Notes under the pieces: generated by a model
Seen by the model: only the letters and a program-made list of their open reading frames with translations
What the model was told of the DNA's origin: nothing
Databases searched by the model: none
From: Myxococcales bacterium
GTDB lineage: Bacteria; Myxococcota_A; Polyangia; Polyangiales; JADJMO01
DNA length: 64,000 bases
Direction: 5' to 3'
Assembly (NCBI GenBank): GCA_016709545.1
Contig: JADJMO010000005.1
Span: forward strand, 279,737-343,736
Part shown: positions 9,501-17,973 of the stretch, in pieces
How the letters are laid out: each line of letters starts with the position of its first letter
Numbering within the stretch: position 1 is the stretch's first letter
Position numbers and translations under genes: made by a program

Positions 9501-10871
9501 GGTGCCTTCCTTGCCACACGACTTGTGTTCGCCCGCCTTGACGGGGTTGTGGCAGAGGACGAGCGCCGGGCCGTTGCTGGCCTTCGGGGTCTCGCCGTCG
9601 AAGAACTGCGCCCGGCAGCCAGCGGCGTCACCGCCGAAGCGGCGGCACTCGACCTCGCGGGACACGGCAATGGCGTTCACCATGGCGTCGTTCCACTGGT
9701 CGATCAGCTCCTGGTTCGTGTCCCACAGGTCGGCCGGCATGCTGGTCGACACGAAGTAGGGGATGCCGCGCACCTCACGCTTGGCGAGCGGGATCGTGCA
9801 GAGGCCGCTCTTCTTGCCGGTGTTCTCGCCCGCGTACATGTCGCAGACCGAACCCTGCACGCTGCCGCAGACGCCGTCGCCCTTGACCTTGTCGCCATCC
9901 TCGCCGCAGGCGCGCTCGTCGTGGCTCTTGGTCCAGAGGTTGTGGCGCGCGACGAGGCGGTGCCACTTCGCGTCCGTCACGCCGTACTGCCGCGAGAAGC
10001 CGTAGCGATCGCGGTTGAACGTGCCGAACATCGAGAACTTCGCGCTGTCCGTCTCCATCGCCTCGTAGTCGCGCTGCCCGACCTTCATGAAGGACGTGCG
10101 GACGGCGACCTCTTGGTCGTTGCAGTCGGTGACGACGCTGCCCGAGTAGAAGTTGGAGATGATGCAGGCGGGGAGCCACGAGACGCCGTCGAACGAAGGC
10201 GCCTTGGCGAGCCACTTGCTGGTCAGATCGAAGTAGCCGTTGGCCGTGTCGTAGACGGGGGCGTTCGGGCTGGTCGGATCCGTGACGTAGTAGTCGACGT
10301 TCTGCCAGCTGATCTCACCGAAGATCTCGCCGAACCAGAGGCCGGCGAAGTCGGGGTCGCTGACGAGGTTGCGCGTCCAGTCCACGCGCATGTAGTCGCG
10401 CTGGAACCACGGCCGGTCGATCGGGTTCTCGACGATGACGTTCTGCTCTTCGCCCGTGGTCGGGTTGTACGCCCGCTGGATGTCGAAGTGCGACTGGATG
10501 CGGAACATGGCGACGATGACGCCGTTGTTCTTCGACGGGTCTGCGCCCTTGCCGTCCGAGCCGCTCACGAGCTCGTAAGAGCGGCGAGCGACGAGGAAGT
10601 TCTCCTGGATGTCCCACCGCACGCGGCGGAGCTCGTCCTGATAGCCGGGGAAGGCAAAGCTGTTGCTCTTGCCGACCTCGGTGATCGTCATGCGCATGTA
10701 CCACTCGGTCGGGTTCGCCGGGTCAGGCCCGAGCAGATCCGCCTTCTTCATGTAGTTCGGCTGCACCTGGCTGATGGGCTCGCGCTCTTCCGCGCAACCA
10801 CCGCCGCTCGCCGCCACAGAGAGCCCCAGGAATGCTGCCATTCCCAGCCGGCTCAACCATCCCTTACGCAT
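6510..10871 (-). CDS. Giant metzincin-like zinc metalloprotease lipoprotein, copy A
   Basis: The protein has 1453 aa. The start at ATG 10871 is set by AGGAGG 5 nt upstream; the GTG at 10874 is too close to it. The N-terminus is a lipoprotein signal ending SGGGC-AEER, so it should be anchored in the envelope and act outside the cytoplasm. Near residue 755 it has TEHEVGHTVGLRHNF, an exact HExxHxxGxxH metzincin zinc motif. About 80 residues later comes SIMDYGYD, a Met-turn. This arrangement resembles the 'zinc-dependent metalloprotease' families with DUF5117/DUF4953 domains. Several cysteines outside the catalytic core suggest disulfides. No frameshift occurs over 4.4 kb. It is the downstream member of a tandem pair with 10957-15474. 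Substrate unknown. Confidence 0.85.
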   Translation of the reverse strand: MRKGWLSRLGMAAFLGLSVAASGGGCAEEREPISQVQPNYMKKADLLGPDPANPTEWYMRMTITEVGKSNSFAFPGYQDELRRVRWDIQENFLVARRSYELVSGSDGKGADPSKNNGVIVAMFRIQSHFDIQRAYNPTTGEEQNVIVENPIDRPWFQRDYMRVDWTRNLVSDPDFAGLWFGEIFGEISWQNVDYYVTDPTSPNAPVYDTANGYFDLTSKWLAKAPSFDGVSWLPACIISNFYSGSVVTDCNDQEVAVRTSFMKVGQRDYEAMETDSAKFSMFGTFNRDRYGFSRQYGVTDAKWHRLVARHNLWTKSHDERACGEDGDKVKGDGVCGSVQGSVCDMYAGENTGKKSGLCTIPLAKREVRGIPYFVSTSMPADLWDTNQELIDQWNDAMVNAIAVSREVECRRFGGDAAGCRAQFFDGETPKASNGPALVLCHNPVKAGEHKSCGKEGTIAREGDLRYNLIGWVDQPLSAAPLGYGPDGADPLTGEVVQATAYIYGASLDSYATMARDLARIAIGDISVEEFSTGAHIAGGLGKYAPSDTPAMYEAYGKFLRGEGPAPRGLSATEIDSRMKGIQTKDLVAKIGAGAAVAGKANVDALAAVNAEIGAKGVGGQQGFGGKAEAEARMNATATKLAGSKSEAEILSQDQWLAGNLPIAQADAALAAEVRKSVSPFGGKLNPMAMAELSNKVHQTLEAHGMCMFGMDEFNAPHLEGLARKYKDKYKDLSPEERSQKLFFDLRRDIYRAVTEHEVGHTVGLRHNFQGSWDSMNFHPNYWKLRTADGAKTAECTGPRTDPKTDTCMGPRYLDPETSEEMGTGTKVHASIEEYAYSSIMDYGYDFNTDLMGLGSYDKAAMKFIYGGTVETFKAGSKVGPDLAGLHAFPGETMPRGHLSEQWWVKRTDAKVGGGAKFQPTHYTTLARKLQEEKLLFDASRCVPAKDKSSAEQYAAIDGVVCQPPAKDHAHFSEMVTGNVEGDLDALAWKTKDGRIRWPYRFGTDEYASYPHGLRFDAGADVYEAAENVARLYEYRYLLDFWRHGRHGWIPFFMENRLWDRYFSRMHSIGWLAGSKIGQYAAMYPDKTTDTNPALQSDDWGRGYVLAGTALFAELSKAILRPQPGPYAPKDASAGVVNEMWEVPDSWPDFGKPSPGVTVSVLDGRFIDTDVSNFKGGSFNYNSYPNRSGTYLEKPLASKALAAQFPPMHVYYSRDTYVDGRNMLINFRSFMPVAYDRLMSGVFAFDLDAVAPYIDRSKATKAGDYVVEPQYQKLWENTYKAEAGANTVYLDPLVGFRTQVPTLLYTFWLGQDDGSMAIAHTMRTWIEGGPEALPLADSEKVFFYEPDSGVLWGARRDMNEATAPDQNGFKRAANVGQRMLEHANRILAAAYDVQTDGKGYPLYDAVTKRPKWTDPAKPATVKDVTAQTQLRRYVGILNVNRQYQWDLRGDLKGF

Positions 10872-10914
10872 CACAGCCTCCTATTCACACTCAGAAAGAT
10901 TCTTGGGGGGAGCC

Positions 10915-10946
10915 GGGAGGGGAGCGCTCGCGCGCTGCACCCTCCC
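10915..10946 (-). terminator. GC-rich hairpin between the two metzincin genes
   Basis: GGGAGGG (10915-10921) pairs with CCCTCCC (10940-10946) around an inner AGCGC/GCGCT stem. It sits in the 85-bp gap between the tandem genes. It lacks a clear T-tract, so it may be a weak terminator or an mRNA-processing or attenuation hairpin. Confidence 0.35.
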
Positions 10947-10956
10947 AGCAGGGCGA

Positions 10957-13900
10957 TCAGCAGTCGCGGTCGTACGAGTACCCGCACGGGCCGAAGCCCA
11001 GGTAGTAGAGCGAGACGCGGACCTGGTTGAGGAAGCCGACGTAGAGGCGGAGCTTCTCCGCCGCGGCAGCGTCCTTCACGTCAGCCTTGGTGATCGCCAC
11101 GGTCGTCCCCTTCTTGAGCGGACGGTGCGTGATCGGGTCGTACTTGGCCTTGAGCTGGGTCGAGCCGACCTTCACCGGCTCGCTCTCGACGTCGTAGGCC
11201 GCGAGCAGGAGCTCGTTGGCGTGCTCCATCATGCGGGCGCCGATGCCCTGGTCGACGATCTTGCCGGCGAGGGTCTCCTGGCCGAACGACTTGGCGTTCC
11301 ACTCGATGCCCTCGGAGGGGTCGAAGAACACCACGCGCTCGCTGTCGGGGATCGTGATGCCCTCAGAGCTACCGGGGACCCAGATGCGGGTGCGGTTGAT
11401 GAGGTCCATGCTGGAGTCGATCGGCTGGTAGAGCATCATCAGGACGACCGCCGGGACCTTCTGCCGGAAGCCGAGCATCGGGTCGACGACCTTGCTGCCG
11501 GCCGGGCGGGTGATCTTGGTGACGTCGGCGTCCCAGAGCTTGAGGGTCGACAGCGGCGTCATGCCGAAGGCGTCCTTGGTGCTGGCGGGATCGATGTACG
11601 GACCGACGGTGTCCCAGTCGTCTGCCATGACGCCGGCGACCAGGCGGTCGAAGGCCTGCGGCAGCGCGCTGCGGAAGCTGAACATCACGTTGCGGCCGTC
11701 GAGATAGGTCTCGCGGGCGACGGTGCTGAGCTTGGGACGGGCGTCGGTGAGGGCGATGGCGGCGAACGGCTTCTCGAGGAAGCTGCCGGCGCGGAACGCG
11801 TACGCACGGTAGTCGTACTGGCGCTTGAGATCGAAGCGGTGGTCGACGTAGCGCGCGTCACCGACGCCGAGCCAGAAGCTCGGGGTCACGCCGCCGATCG
11901 GCTTGGTGGGGTCGGCCTCTTCGGGCATGCCCGGAGCGACCGAGTAGAGGTCGTAGAGCGAGCCCGGCTGCTTGTTGAGCGTGTAGGCGCCCGGCTGCGG
12001 CCGGAGGAACGCCGACTGCATCGCGTCGAACAGCTGGGTCAGCGAGAGGCTGCCGCCACGCGCCGAGTACTTCGCCGGATCCTCCTCGAAGCCCGAGCGG
12101 ACGACGTCGGAGAGGGCGTTCCACTGGAGCGACTGCACGCGGTCGAAGAAGCGACCGTACATGCGGCGACCCGCGTTGGCGACGTTACGCTCGCGCCTTC
12201 CCATGCGGAAGAAGTAGTCGAGGTACATCATCCCGTAGCGATCCAGGATGTCCTGGGTCAGCTCGTAGAAGTCGGCGCCCGAGTCGTACACCATGCTGTG
12301 GACGTAGGCCGTGTTGCCGTCGCTGACCTTGTAGGGCCAGCGGCGACGGGTCAGGCCGTCCGAGCCCTTCCACGGACCGGCCGGGTTGGTCTCTGCATAC
12401 TGGACCTTCCACTCGTCGGTCGCGGGGAAGCCCTGCGCGTTCGCCGAGACCATGTCGCGCACGAGCGCGTGGTCGCGGTGGGGCACCTGGCACACGAGCC
12501 CGAGGGCGCCGATGCCACGGTCCTTCTCCTCGGCGGTCTGCGGGCGGCAGCGCTTCGGATCGAACAGGTTCAGGCGGATGCCCATCTGCGTGTAGTGGGT
12601 GTCGGCGCCACCGATGTACCAGGCGTCGGCGTTCATCAGGCCGAGGGCGCCCGCGAACGACTTGGCCGTGGCAGCGGAGTTCTTGACGAGGTTCTTGTCC
12701 TCGTCGTCGAAGAGCTCGACCAGGCCACCGTAGATGTACTTCGCCGCCATCTTGTCGAACGGCGCGAGCTGCGCCGAGTAGATGGTGTCGAACTTGTAGT
12801 CCATCACGGAGTCGACCGCGTACGACTCGATCGAGTGGTGCTCAGCGCCCTTCTTGGTGCCGAGCTCGTCCTCGGTCAGCGGGTCGATGTAGCGCGGCCC
12901 GATGCAGGTGTCGGGCGAGCCCGGCGCGCGCGGGGTGGTCGGGTCGCACTGCTTGAACGACTCGGTCTTTCCCTGGGCGCGGTAGGTCCAGTACTCGGTG
13001 TTGTAGTTGATGGCGTCGTAGGAGCCAGCGAACTGGTGCTCCATCGACATGAGGTGACCCATCTCGTGGAGGAGCGTGAACTCGTACATCGGCTCGAGCA
13101 GCTCCTGGTAGATGAGCTTGCCGCGGAGCTTCTTGTCGATGGTCTGGCCCTCGACACCGGCTGCCTTGGCGATGCGACCGCTGGCCGCTGCGCCGTCCGG
13201 GTACTTGGACTTGTAGAACGCCGCCGCGCCAGCGAGGTAGTTGAAGCGCAGCATCTCGTCCGGCCCGAGCGAGCAGGTGTGCTTCGCCTTGGCGCGGAAG
13301 AACTCCGTCTCGCCCTCGATGGCGATGGAGGTGGGGTTCATCGCGCGGAGCGGCGAGACCGCGTCGAGGACGGGCTTGGTGGCCGCCTTGGTCGGGTCGA
13401 TGCCCACGCTGGAGACCCAGAGGTCGTTGACGATGGACTGCTCGAGGCCCGCCTTCTTGGCCGCCTCGAGGCGCTGCGCGATCTTGGTGGTGTAGGCGGT
13501 CGTGTCGGCGAAGCCCGGCGTCCCGAGGGTCGCCTGCTTGGACACGTGCTGGTTCCACTTGATGAAGCGCTCGGCGTCGCTGGTCGTGCCCGCGAGCGCC
13601 TTGGCGGCGCCCGTCTTGGCCTGGAGACCCGCGATGTCCACGGCCTTGAGGCGCGCGTCCATCTCGGCCTTGGTCATGTGCTTCGGCGACATGACCTTGG
13701 TGAGCTCGCCCTGGAAGGCGTTCAGCGCCGGGTCGATGATCGGGTCGGTCTTGAAGTCGGCGGGCGCGGAGCCGTACCAGTCGACGGTCACGCCGGAGAC
13801 GTACTCCGACGGCGTCAGGTCGCCGTTGACCAGCATGATCTGGTCGCGCATGTAGGCCGAGTAGTCCTCGACGCTCGCGCCGAAGATGTTGACCGTCGAG

Positions 13901-15474
13901 CCGATGTTCTCGCCAGTGGTCGGATCGCCCGACCACACGATGACGCCGAGCGGCTTGTTGAACGACGGGTTGTTCCACCACGCGATCATGTGCTCGCGGA
14001 TGTCGCCCTTGCGGACCTTCTTGCCTTCCTGGCCGCAGGACGGGTGATCGCCCTTGAGCACGGGGTTGTGGCACATGACCACGACCTCGTCGCCCGTCGG
14101 CTCGTCCTCTTCGGCGGGGTTGACGGCGGCGTTCTTGAAGTACTTGCCGTGGCACGCCTCACGCTCGCCGCCGGCGCGACGGCACTCGGCCTCGCGGGCG
14201 TACGAGACGGCGCCCTTGAGGGCCTTGTTCCACTGGCCGAGCGCGTGCTCGGTGGTGGGCCAGAGGTACTCGGGGAGCTCGGGATCGAGGAAGAAGTCGA
14301 TCTGGCGGACCTTGCGGTCGGTGTACGGGATCGTGCACCGCTTCGCGTTCATGTCACAGACGGAGTTGAGGCCGCCGGACGCCTCGGCGCAGGTGGCGTC
14401 GCCGTCCTTCTTGACGTTGTTCCCGCCGCAGATGGTGGCGGTGTGGGACTTGTCCCAGATGTTGTACTTCTGCTGGTAGATGTGCCAGGTGTCGTCGACG
14501 ATGCCGTAGTTGCGGTCGTAGCCGCTGCGGTCGAGCGTGAGGTTGGCCTGGATGTTCGCCATCCAGCTGGTGATCTCGCCCGCCTCGTAGTCGCGGCCCG
14601 CGTCGACCTTCCAGAACGACGTCCGGAGGGTGACCTCCTGGTCGGAGCACTCGATGGAGCCCTCCGAGTACGTGTTCGGGTAGAGGTTCATGTTCTGCAG
14701 GAGGCAGTACGGAACCTGGTAGCCGTAGTAGTCGAAGGTCTCGGGGCCGGCGATCCAGCGCGAGGTGACGTCGAAGTAGCCGCCGCCGATCTCGGCGAAG
14801 TTCGAGTAGTCGGCCGGCTTCTTGGGGTCGGCCTCGAAGAAGGCGACGGGCTTCCAGCGCAGGTCGCCGCCGAAGGTCTCCCACCAGAAGATCTGGTTCG
14901 GGTCGCCGACGAGGTTCGTCGACCAGTCGACGCGGAAGTACTCGCGCTCGTGCCAGGGCACGTCGGAGGCGTTCTCCTCGCGGACGTTGGAGACCTCGCC
15001 CGTGATCGGGTTGTAGGCCTGCTGGATGTTGAAGTGGCTGCGGATCGGGTACACCGCGACGATGTAGCCCTCGATGGCCTTGTGCTTGGCCGCCGCGTCG
15101 CCGTTGGCCTTCACGCCGCCCTTGCCGTCGGTACCCTTGATGTACTCGTAGGCGTTGCGGACGATCAGGAAGTTCTCCGTGATCTCGAACCGCACGCGGC
15201 GGGTCAGGTCCTGGAGACCGTCGCTGAACCAGGGGTTCGTGCGCTGGACCTGAGTGATCAGGCTGCGCATGTAGAACTCCGGAGCGTTCTCCGGATGGTG
15301 GATGTCACCGACGAAGTCGGCCTTCTTGAGGGCGAGCGGCTGGACGCGATCGATCTCGTCCCGCTGCCCAGCGCACCCCGTCGTCGTACCGGCCGACCCG
15401 CTCACCGCGAGTGCGGCCAGGGCCGCCACCCCAAGGCTCCTCAATCCGAGCCTCTTGCGCCATCCGCTACGCAT
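10957..15474 (-). CDS. Giant metzincin-like zinc metalloprotease lipoprotein, copy B
   Basis: The protein has 1505 aa and starts at ATG 15474 with AGGAGG 6 nt upstream. The signal region ends TTTGC-AGQR (lipobox-like), predicting an envelope lipoprotein. It is paralogous to copy A along its length: both share VQP..KKAD near the start, RRVR..I.ENFL, RSHF.IQ.AYNP.TGE and YNPITGE/YNPTTGE blocks. The zinc helix near residue 803 reads HEMGHLMSMEHQF. It keeps all three histidines and the Glu, but the metzincin-conserved Gly is Ser. The Met-turn SVMDYKFD follows about 87 residues later. It is probably co-transcribed with copy A. It may be active or altered in activity; the substrate is unknown. Confidence 0.85.
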   Translation of the reverse strand: MRSGWRKRLGLRSLGVAALAALAVSGSAGTTTGCAGQRDEIDRVQPLALKKADFVGDIHHPENAPEFYMRSLITQVQRTNPWFSDGLQDLTRRVRFEITENFLIVRNAYEYIKGTDGKGGVKANGDAAAKHKAIEGYIVAVYPIRSHFNIQQAYNPITGEVSNVREENASDVPWHEREYFRVDWSTNLVGDPNQIFWWETFGGDLRWKPVAFFEADPKKPADYSNFAEIGGGYFDVTSRWIAGPETFDYYGYQVPYCLLQNMNLYPNTYSEGSIECSDQEVTLRTSFWKVDAGRDYEAGEITSWMANIQANLTLDRSGYDRNYGIVDDTWHIYQQKYNIWDKSHTATICGGNNVKKDGDATCAEASGGLNSVCDMNAKRCTIPYTDRKVRQIDFFLDPELPEYLWPTTEHALGQWNKALKGAVSYAREAECRRAGGEREACHGKYFKNAAVNPAEEDEPTGDEVVVMCHNPVLKGDHPSCGQEGKKVRKGDIREHMIAWWNNPSFNKPLGVIVWSGDPTTGENIGSTVNIFGASVEDYSAYMRDQIMLVNGDLTPSEYVSGVTVDWYGSAPADFKTDPIIDPALNAFQGELTKVMSPKHMTKAEMDARLKAVDIAGLQAKTGAAKALAGTTSDAERFIKWNQHVSKQATLGTPGFADTTAYTTKIAQRLEAAKKAGLEQSIVNDLWVSSVGIDPTKAATKPVLDAVSPLRAMNPTSIAIEGETEFFRAKAKHTCSLGPDEMLRFNYLAGAAAFYKSKYPDGAAASGRIAKAAGVEGQTIDKKLRGKLIYQELLEPMYEFTLLHEMGHLMSMEHQFAGSYDAINYNTEYWTYRAQGKTESFKQCDPTTPRAPGSPDTCIGPRYIDPLTEDELGTKKGAEHHSIESYAVDSVMDYKFDTIYSAQLAPFDKMAAKYIYGGLVELFDDEDKNLVKNSAATAKSFAGALGLMNADAWYIGGADTHYTQMGIRLNLFDPKRCRPQTAEEKDRGIGALGLVCQVPHRDHALVRDMVSANAQGFPATDEWKVQYAETNPAGPWKGSDGLTRRRWPYKVSDGNTAYVHSMVYDSGADFYELTQDILDRYGMMYLDYFFRMGRRERNVANAGRRMYGRFFDRVQSLQWNALSDVVRSGFEEDPAKYSARGGSLSLTQLFDAMQSAFLRPQPGAYTLNKQPGSLYDLYSVAPGMPEEADPTKPIGGVTPSFWLGVGDARYVDHRFDLKRQYDYRAYAFRAGSFLEKPFAAIALTDARPKLSTVARETYLDGRNVMFSFRSALPQAFDRLVAGVMADDWDTVGPYIDPASTKDAFGMTPLSTLKLWDADVTKITRPAGSKVVDPMLGFRQKVPAVVLMMLYQPIDSSMDLINRTRIWVPGSSEGITIPDSERVVFFDPSEGIEWNAKSFGQETLAGKIVDQGIGARMMEHANELLLAAYDVESEPVKVGSTQLKAKYDPITHRPLKKGTTVAITKADVKDAAAAEKLRLYVGFLNQVRVSLYYLGFGPCGYSYDRDC

Positions 15475-15683
15475 CCAACGCCTCCTATCCGACTTGCCGC
15501 GTGAAGTGACACGGACGCACGCCCGTGTCGGGGAGGCGCGTCGTGCAACTGTCACGCCAGGAAGTCAACGGCCCACATCCGGCGGCTTGCGGGCCCGGAG
15601 ACCATGGAGGACCAGGGCTCGTTAGGCGACTGACGGGGCGGAGGAGGGGGTCGGCGATCGGGTCGCGCACGGTCGGACGGAGC

Positions 15684-15733
15684 TTGACCGACCCTCCCTC
15701 CTGGCCTAACACTCACCCACGCGTAAGAGTTAG
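15684..15733 (+). promoter_or_regulatory. Candidate promoter and dyad ahead of the MerR/isc operon
   Basis: TTGACC (15684-15689) is followed by a 17-bp spacer and TAACAC (15707-15712). An imperfect dyad, CTAACACTC (15706-15714) against GAGTTAG (15727-15733), overlaps the -10 and the start region. It lies in the 267-bp gap between divergent metzincin B and merR and is a plausible autoregulatory site. Confidence 0.4.
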
Positions 15734-15741
15734 AGATTGCC

Positions 15742-16317
15742 GTGACCCACCCTGTTCGCCCGCAGCACCGACTCCCCATCCTGGAATCGACCCCTGAAGA
15801 AGGGGTGTCGCCGCTCGAGGCGTTGCTGACACCCGTGGTGACCAGCGAGGCCGCAGAAGAGCTGCTCCAGGTCGGGGATCTGGCCCAGCGGGCCGGCAAG
15901 ACGGTGCGGGCGCTCCATCTGTACGAGGAGCTCGGGCTCCTCAAGCCGCATGCGCGCTCGAAGGGCCGATTCCGGCTCTACGGGCCCGACGCGCTCGTGC
16001 GGGTGCGCTGGATCGGCAAGCTGCGGGAGATGGGGTTGTCGCTGGCCGAGATCGCCGCGCTCCTCCGCGGCTTCCAGAACAGTGACAGCGCCGCGATCGC
16101 CATGCACCGCGTCCGCGAGGTCTTCGAGACCCGCCTCGCCGAGACCCGCACTCAGCTCGACAAGCTCCGCTCGCTCGAAGCCGAGCTCGAGTCCTCGCTC
16201 CACTACCTCGACGTCTGCGACGTGTGCGACCCGGCTCGCCACACGGGCCAGTGCACCAAGTGCGACATGCACACGAACGAAGCGCCCGAGCTCGTGCTCG
16301 GCGTACAGAACGGATGA
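15742..16317 (+). CDS. MerR-family regulator with C-terminal Cys cluster, head of the isc operon
   Basis: The 191-aa protein has a GTG start and about 40 poorly conserved N-terminal residues. A MerR helix-turn-helix and wing follow (LQVGDLAQRAGKTVRALHLY, then EELGLLKPH). A long dimerisation helix comes next, then a C-terminal cluster CDVC-8aa-CTKC (CX2CX8CX2C). MerR proteins bend DNA at long-spacer promoters when a C-terminal domain senses a ligand; four cysteines could hold Zn or an Fe-S cluster. Its stop overlaps the iscS start by 4 bp (ATGA), so it is translationally coupled to the isc genes. The inferred role is control of Fe-S assembly, in place of the Rrf2-type IscR, which is absent here. 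Confidence 0.85.
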   Translation: MTHPVRPQHRLPILESTPEEGVSPLEALLTPVVTSEAAEELLQVGDLAQRAGKTVRALHLYEELGLLKPHARSKGRFRLYGPDALVRVRWIGKLREMGLSLAEIAALLRGFQNSDSAAIAMHRVREVFETRLAETRTQLDKLRSLEAELESSLHYLDVCDVCDPARHTGQCTKCDMHTNEAPELVLGVQNG

Positions 16318-17544
16318 CGACGATGCAGCTGCCGATCTACATGGACTACCACGCGACCACGCCGGTCGACCCGCGCGTGCTCGAGGCGATGCTGCCGTAC
16401 TTCGGCGCGAAGTTCGGCAACGCGGCGAGCCGCAGCCACGCCTTCGGGTGGCAGGCCGAGGAGGCGGTCGAGACGGCGCGCGCGGAGATCGCCCGGCTCG
16501 TCGGCGGCCACCACGACCCGAAGTCGATCGTGTTCACCTCCGGCGCCACCGAGAGCGACAACCTCGCGATCAAGGGCGTCGCCGAGTTCTACCGCGACAA
16601 GGGCCGCCACATCATCACCACCAAGATCGAGCACAAGGCGGTGCTCGACACGTGCAAGCGGCTCGAGAAGGACGGCTTCACCGTCACCTACCTCGACGTC
16701 GACAAGCGCGGCATGGTCGACCCGGACGACGTGAAGAACGCCCTCACCGAGCAGACCATCCTGGTCTCGGTGATGCTCGCCAACAACGAGGTCGGCTCGG
16801 TGCAACCGCTCGCCGAGATCGGCAAGCTCACCCGCGCGCGGGGCGTGCTTCTCCACACCGACGCGGTGCAGGGGATCGGCAAGGTCGACTTCGACGTCGA
16901 CGCCATGAACGTGGATCTGGCGTCGATCACCGCCCACAAGATGTACGGCCCGAAGGGCGTCGGCGCGCTCTACGTGCGGCGCAGCAAGCCCGCGCGTGCG
17001 GCTCACCGCGCAGATGGACGGCGGCGGTCACGAGCGCGGCATGCGGTCGGGCACCCTCAACGTGCCGGGCATCGTCGGGTTCGCCAAGGCGGCCGAGCTC
17101 ATGCGGCTCGAGGGCAAGGCCGAGGCCGAGCGCCTCCGGGCCCAGCGCGACGCCCTTCACGCGCGGATCACCCGCGAGCTCGACGAGGTGCACCTCAACG
17201 GGCACCCCGAGAAGCGGCTGCCTGGCAACCTCAACCTCTCGTTCGCCTTCGTCGAGGGCGAGGCGCTCATCATGGCGATCAAGGACGTCGCCGTCAGCTC
17301 GGGCTCGGCCTGCACCAGCGCCTCCCTCGAACCGAGCTACGTGCTCCGCGCGATGGGCGTCGGCGAGGAGGTCGCCCACTCCTCGATCCGCTTCGGCCTC
17401 GGGAGATTCACCACGGACGAGGAGATCGCCTACGTGGCCGAGCTCGTCACCGGCAAGGTGAAGAAGCTCCGCGAGATGAGCCCGCTCTGGGAGATGCACA
17501 ACGAAGGCATCGACCTCGCGAGCGTGCAGTGGGCCGCGCACTGA
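16314..17544 (+). CDS. iscS: Cysteine desulfurase IscS (one-base frameshift)
   Basis: This PLP enzyme takes sulfur from cysteine and passes it to IscU. The N-terminal part reads IYMDYHATTPVDPRVLEAM and the PLP lysine segment is ITAHKMYGPKG. The catalytic loop Cys is in SSGSACTSASLEPSYVL. The frame shifts near 16992: 'aagcccgcgcgtgcgg' reads correctly if one base of the CCC run is removed, giving SKPRVRLTAQMDGGGHERG. Corrected length is about 409 aa, matching the family. The 4-bp overlap with merR decides the start. The single homopolymer-associated insertion suggests a sequencing error rather than loss of an essential gene. Confidence 0.92.
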
Positions 17545-17582
17545 ACCTGGCACGAGTCTGACGACATCCCAAGGACGACCCC

Positions 17583-17972
17583 ATGGCCTACTCCGACAAA
17601 GTCATCGAACACACCGAGAACCCGCGTAACGTGGGCACCCTGGACAAGGACTCGCCCGACGTCGGCACCGGTCTCGTGGGGGCGCCCGCCTGCGGCGACG
17701 TCATGCGCCTGCAGATCAAGGTCGAGGACGGCCGGATCACCGACGCGCGCTTCAAGACCTTCGGCTGCGGCTCGGCCATCGCCTCGTCGTCGCTCGCGAC
17801 GGAGTGGCTCAAGGGCAAGACCCTCGACGAGGCCGAGCAGATCAAGAACACGATGATCGTCGAGGAGCTCGACCTCCCGCCGGTCAAGATCCACTGCTCG
17901 GTGCTGGCCGAAGACGCCATCAAGTCGGCCATCGCCGACTTCCGCCGCAAGCGCGAAGGCAAGGCAGGCTGA
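17583..17972 (+). CDS. iscU: Fe-S cluster scaffold protein IscU
   Basis: The 129-aa scaffold has the three cluster-ligand cysteines in GAPACGDVMRLQIKV, FGCGSAIASSS and KIHCSVLAEDAIKSA. The HscA-recognition stretch LPPVK is also present. It accepts sulfur from IscS and hands clusters to apoproteins with HscA/HscB. It lies 38 bp after iscS and one base before iscA, within the isc operon, and is intact. Confidence 0.97.
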   Translation: MAYSDKVIEHTENPRNVGTLDKDSPDVGTGLVGAPACGDVMRLQIKVEDGRITDARFKTFGCGSAIASSSLATEWLKGKTLDEAEQIKNTMIVEELDLPPVKIHCSVLAEDAIKSAIADFRRKREGKAG

Positions 17973-17973
17973 G

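Noticed and set aside
6729..15504. Two very long plus-strand open frames (1433 and 1576 codons) opposite the metzincin genes.
   Set aside because: They are antisense shadows produced by GC-rich third positions. Their translations are Arg/Val/Glu/Leu/Asp-biased with no motif, whereas the minus strand has signals, ribosome-binding sites and zinc motifs.
16980..17000. Programmed frameshift in iscS.
   Set aside because: No slippery heptamer or downstream pseudoknot, and other genes have similar one-base changes at C/G runs.
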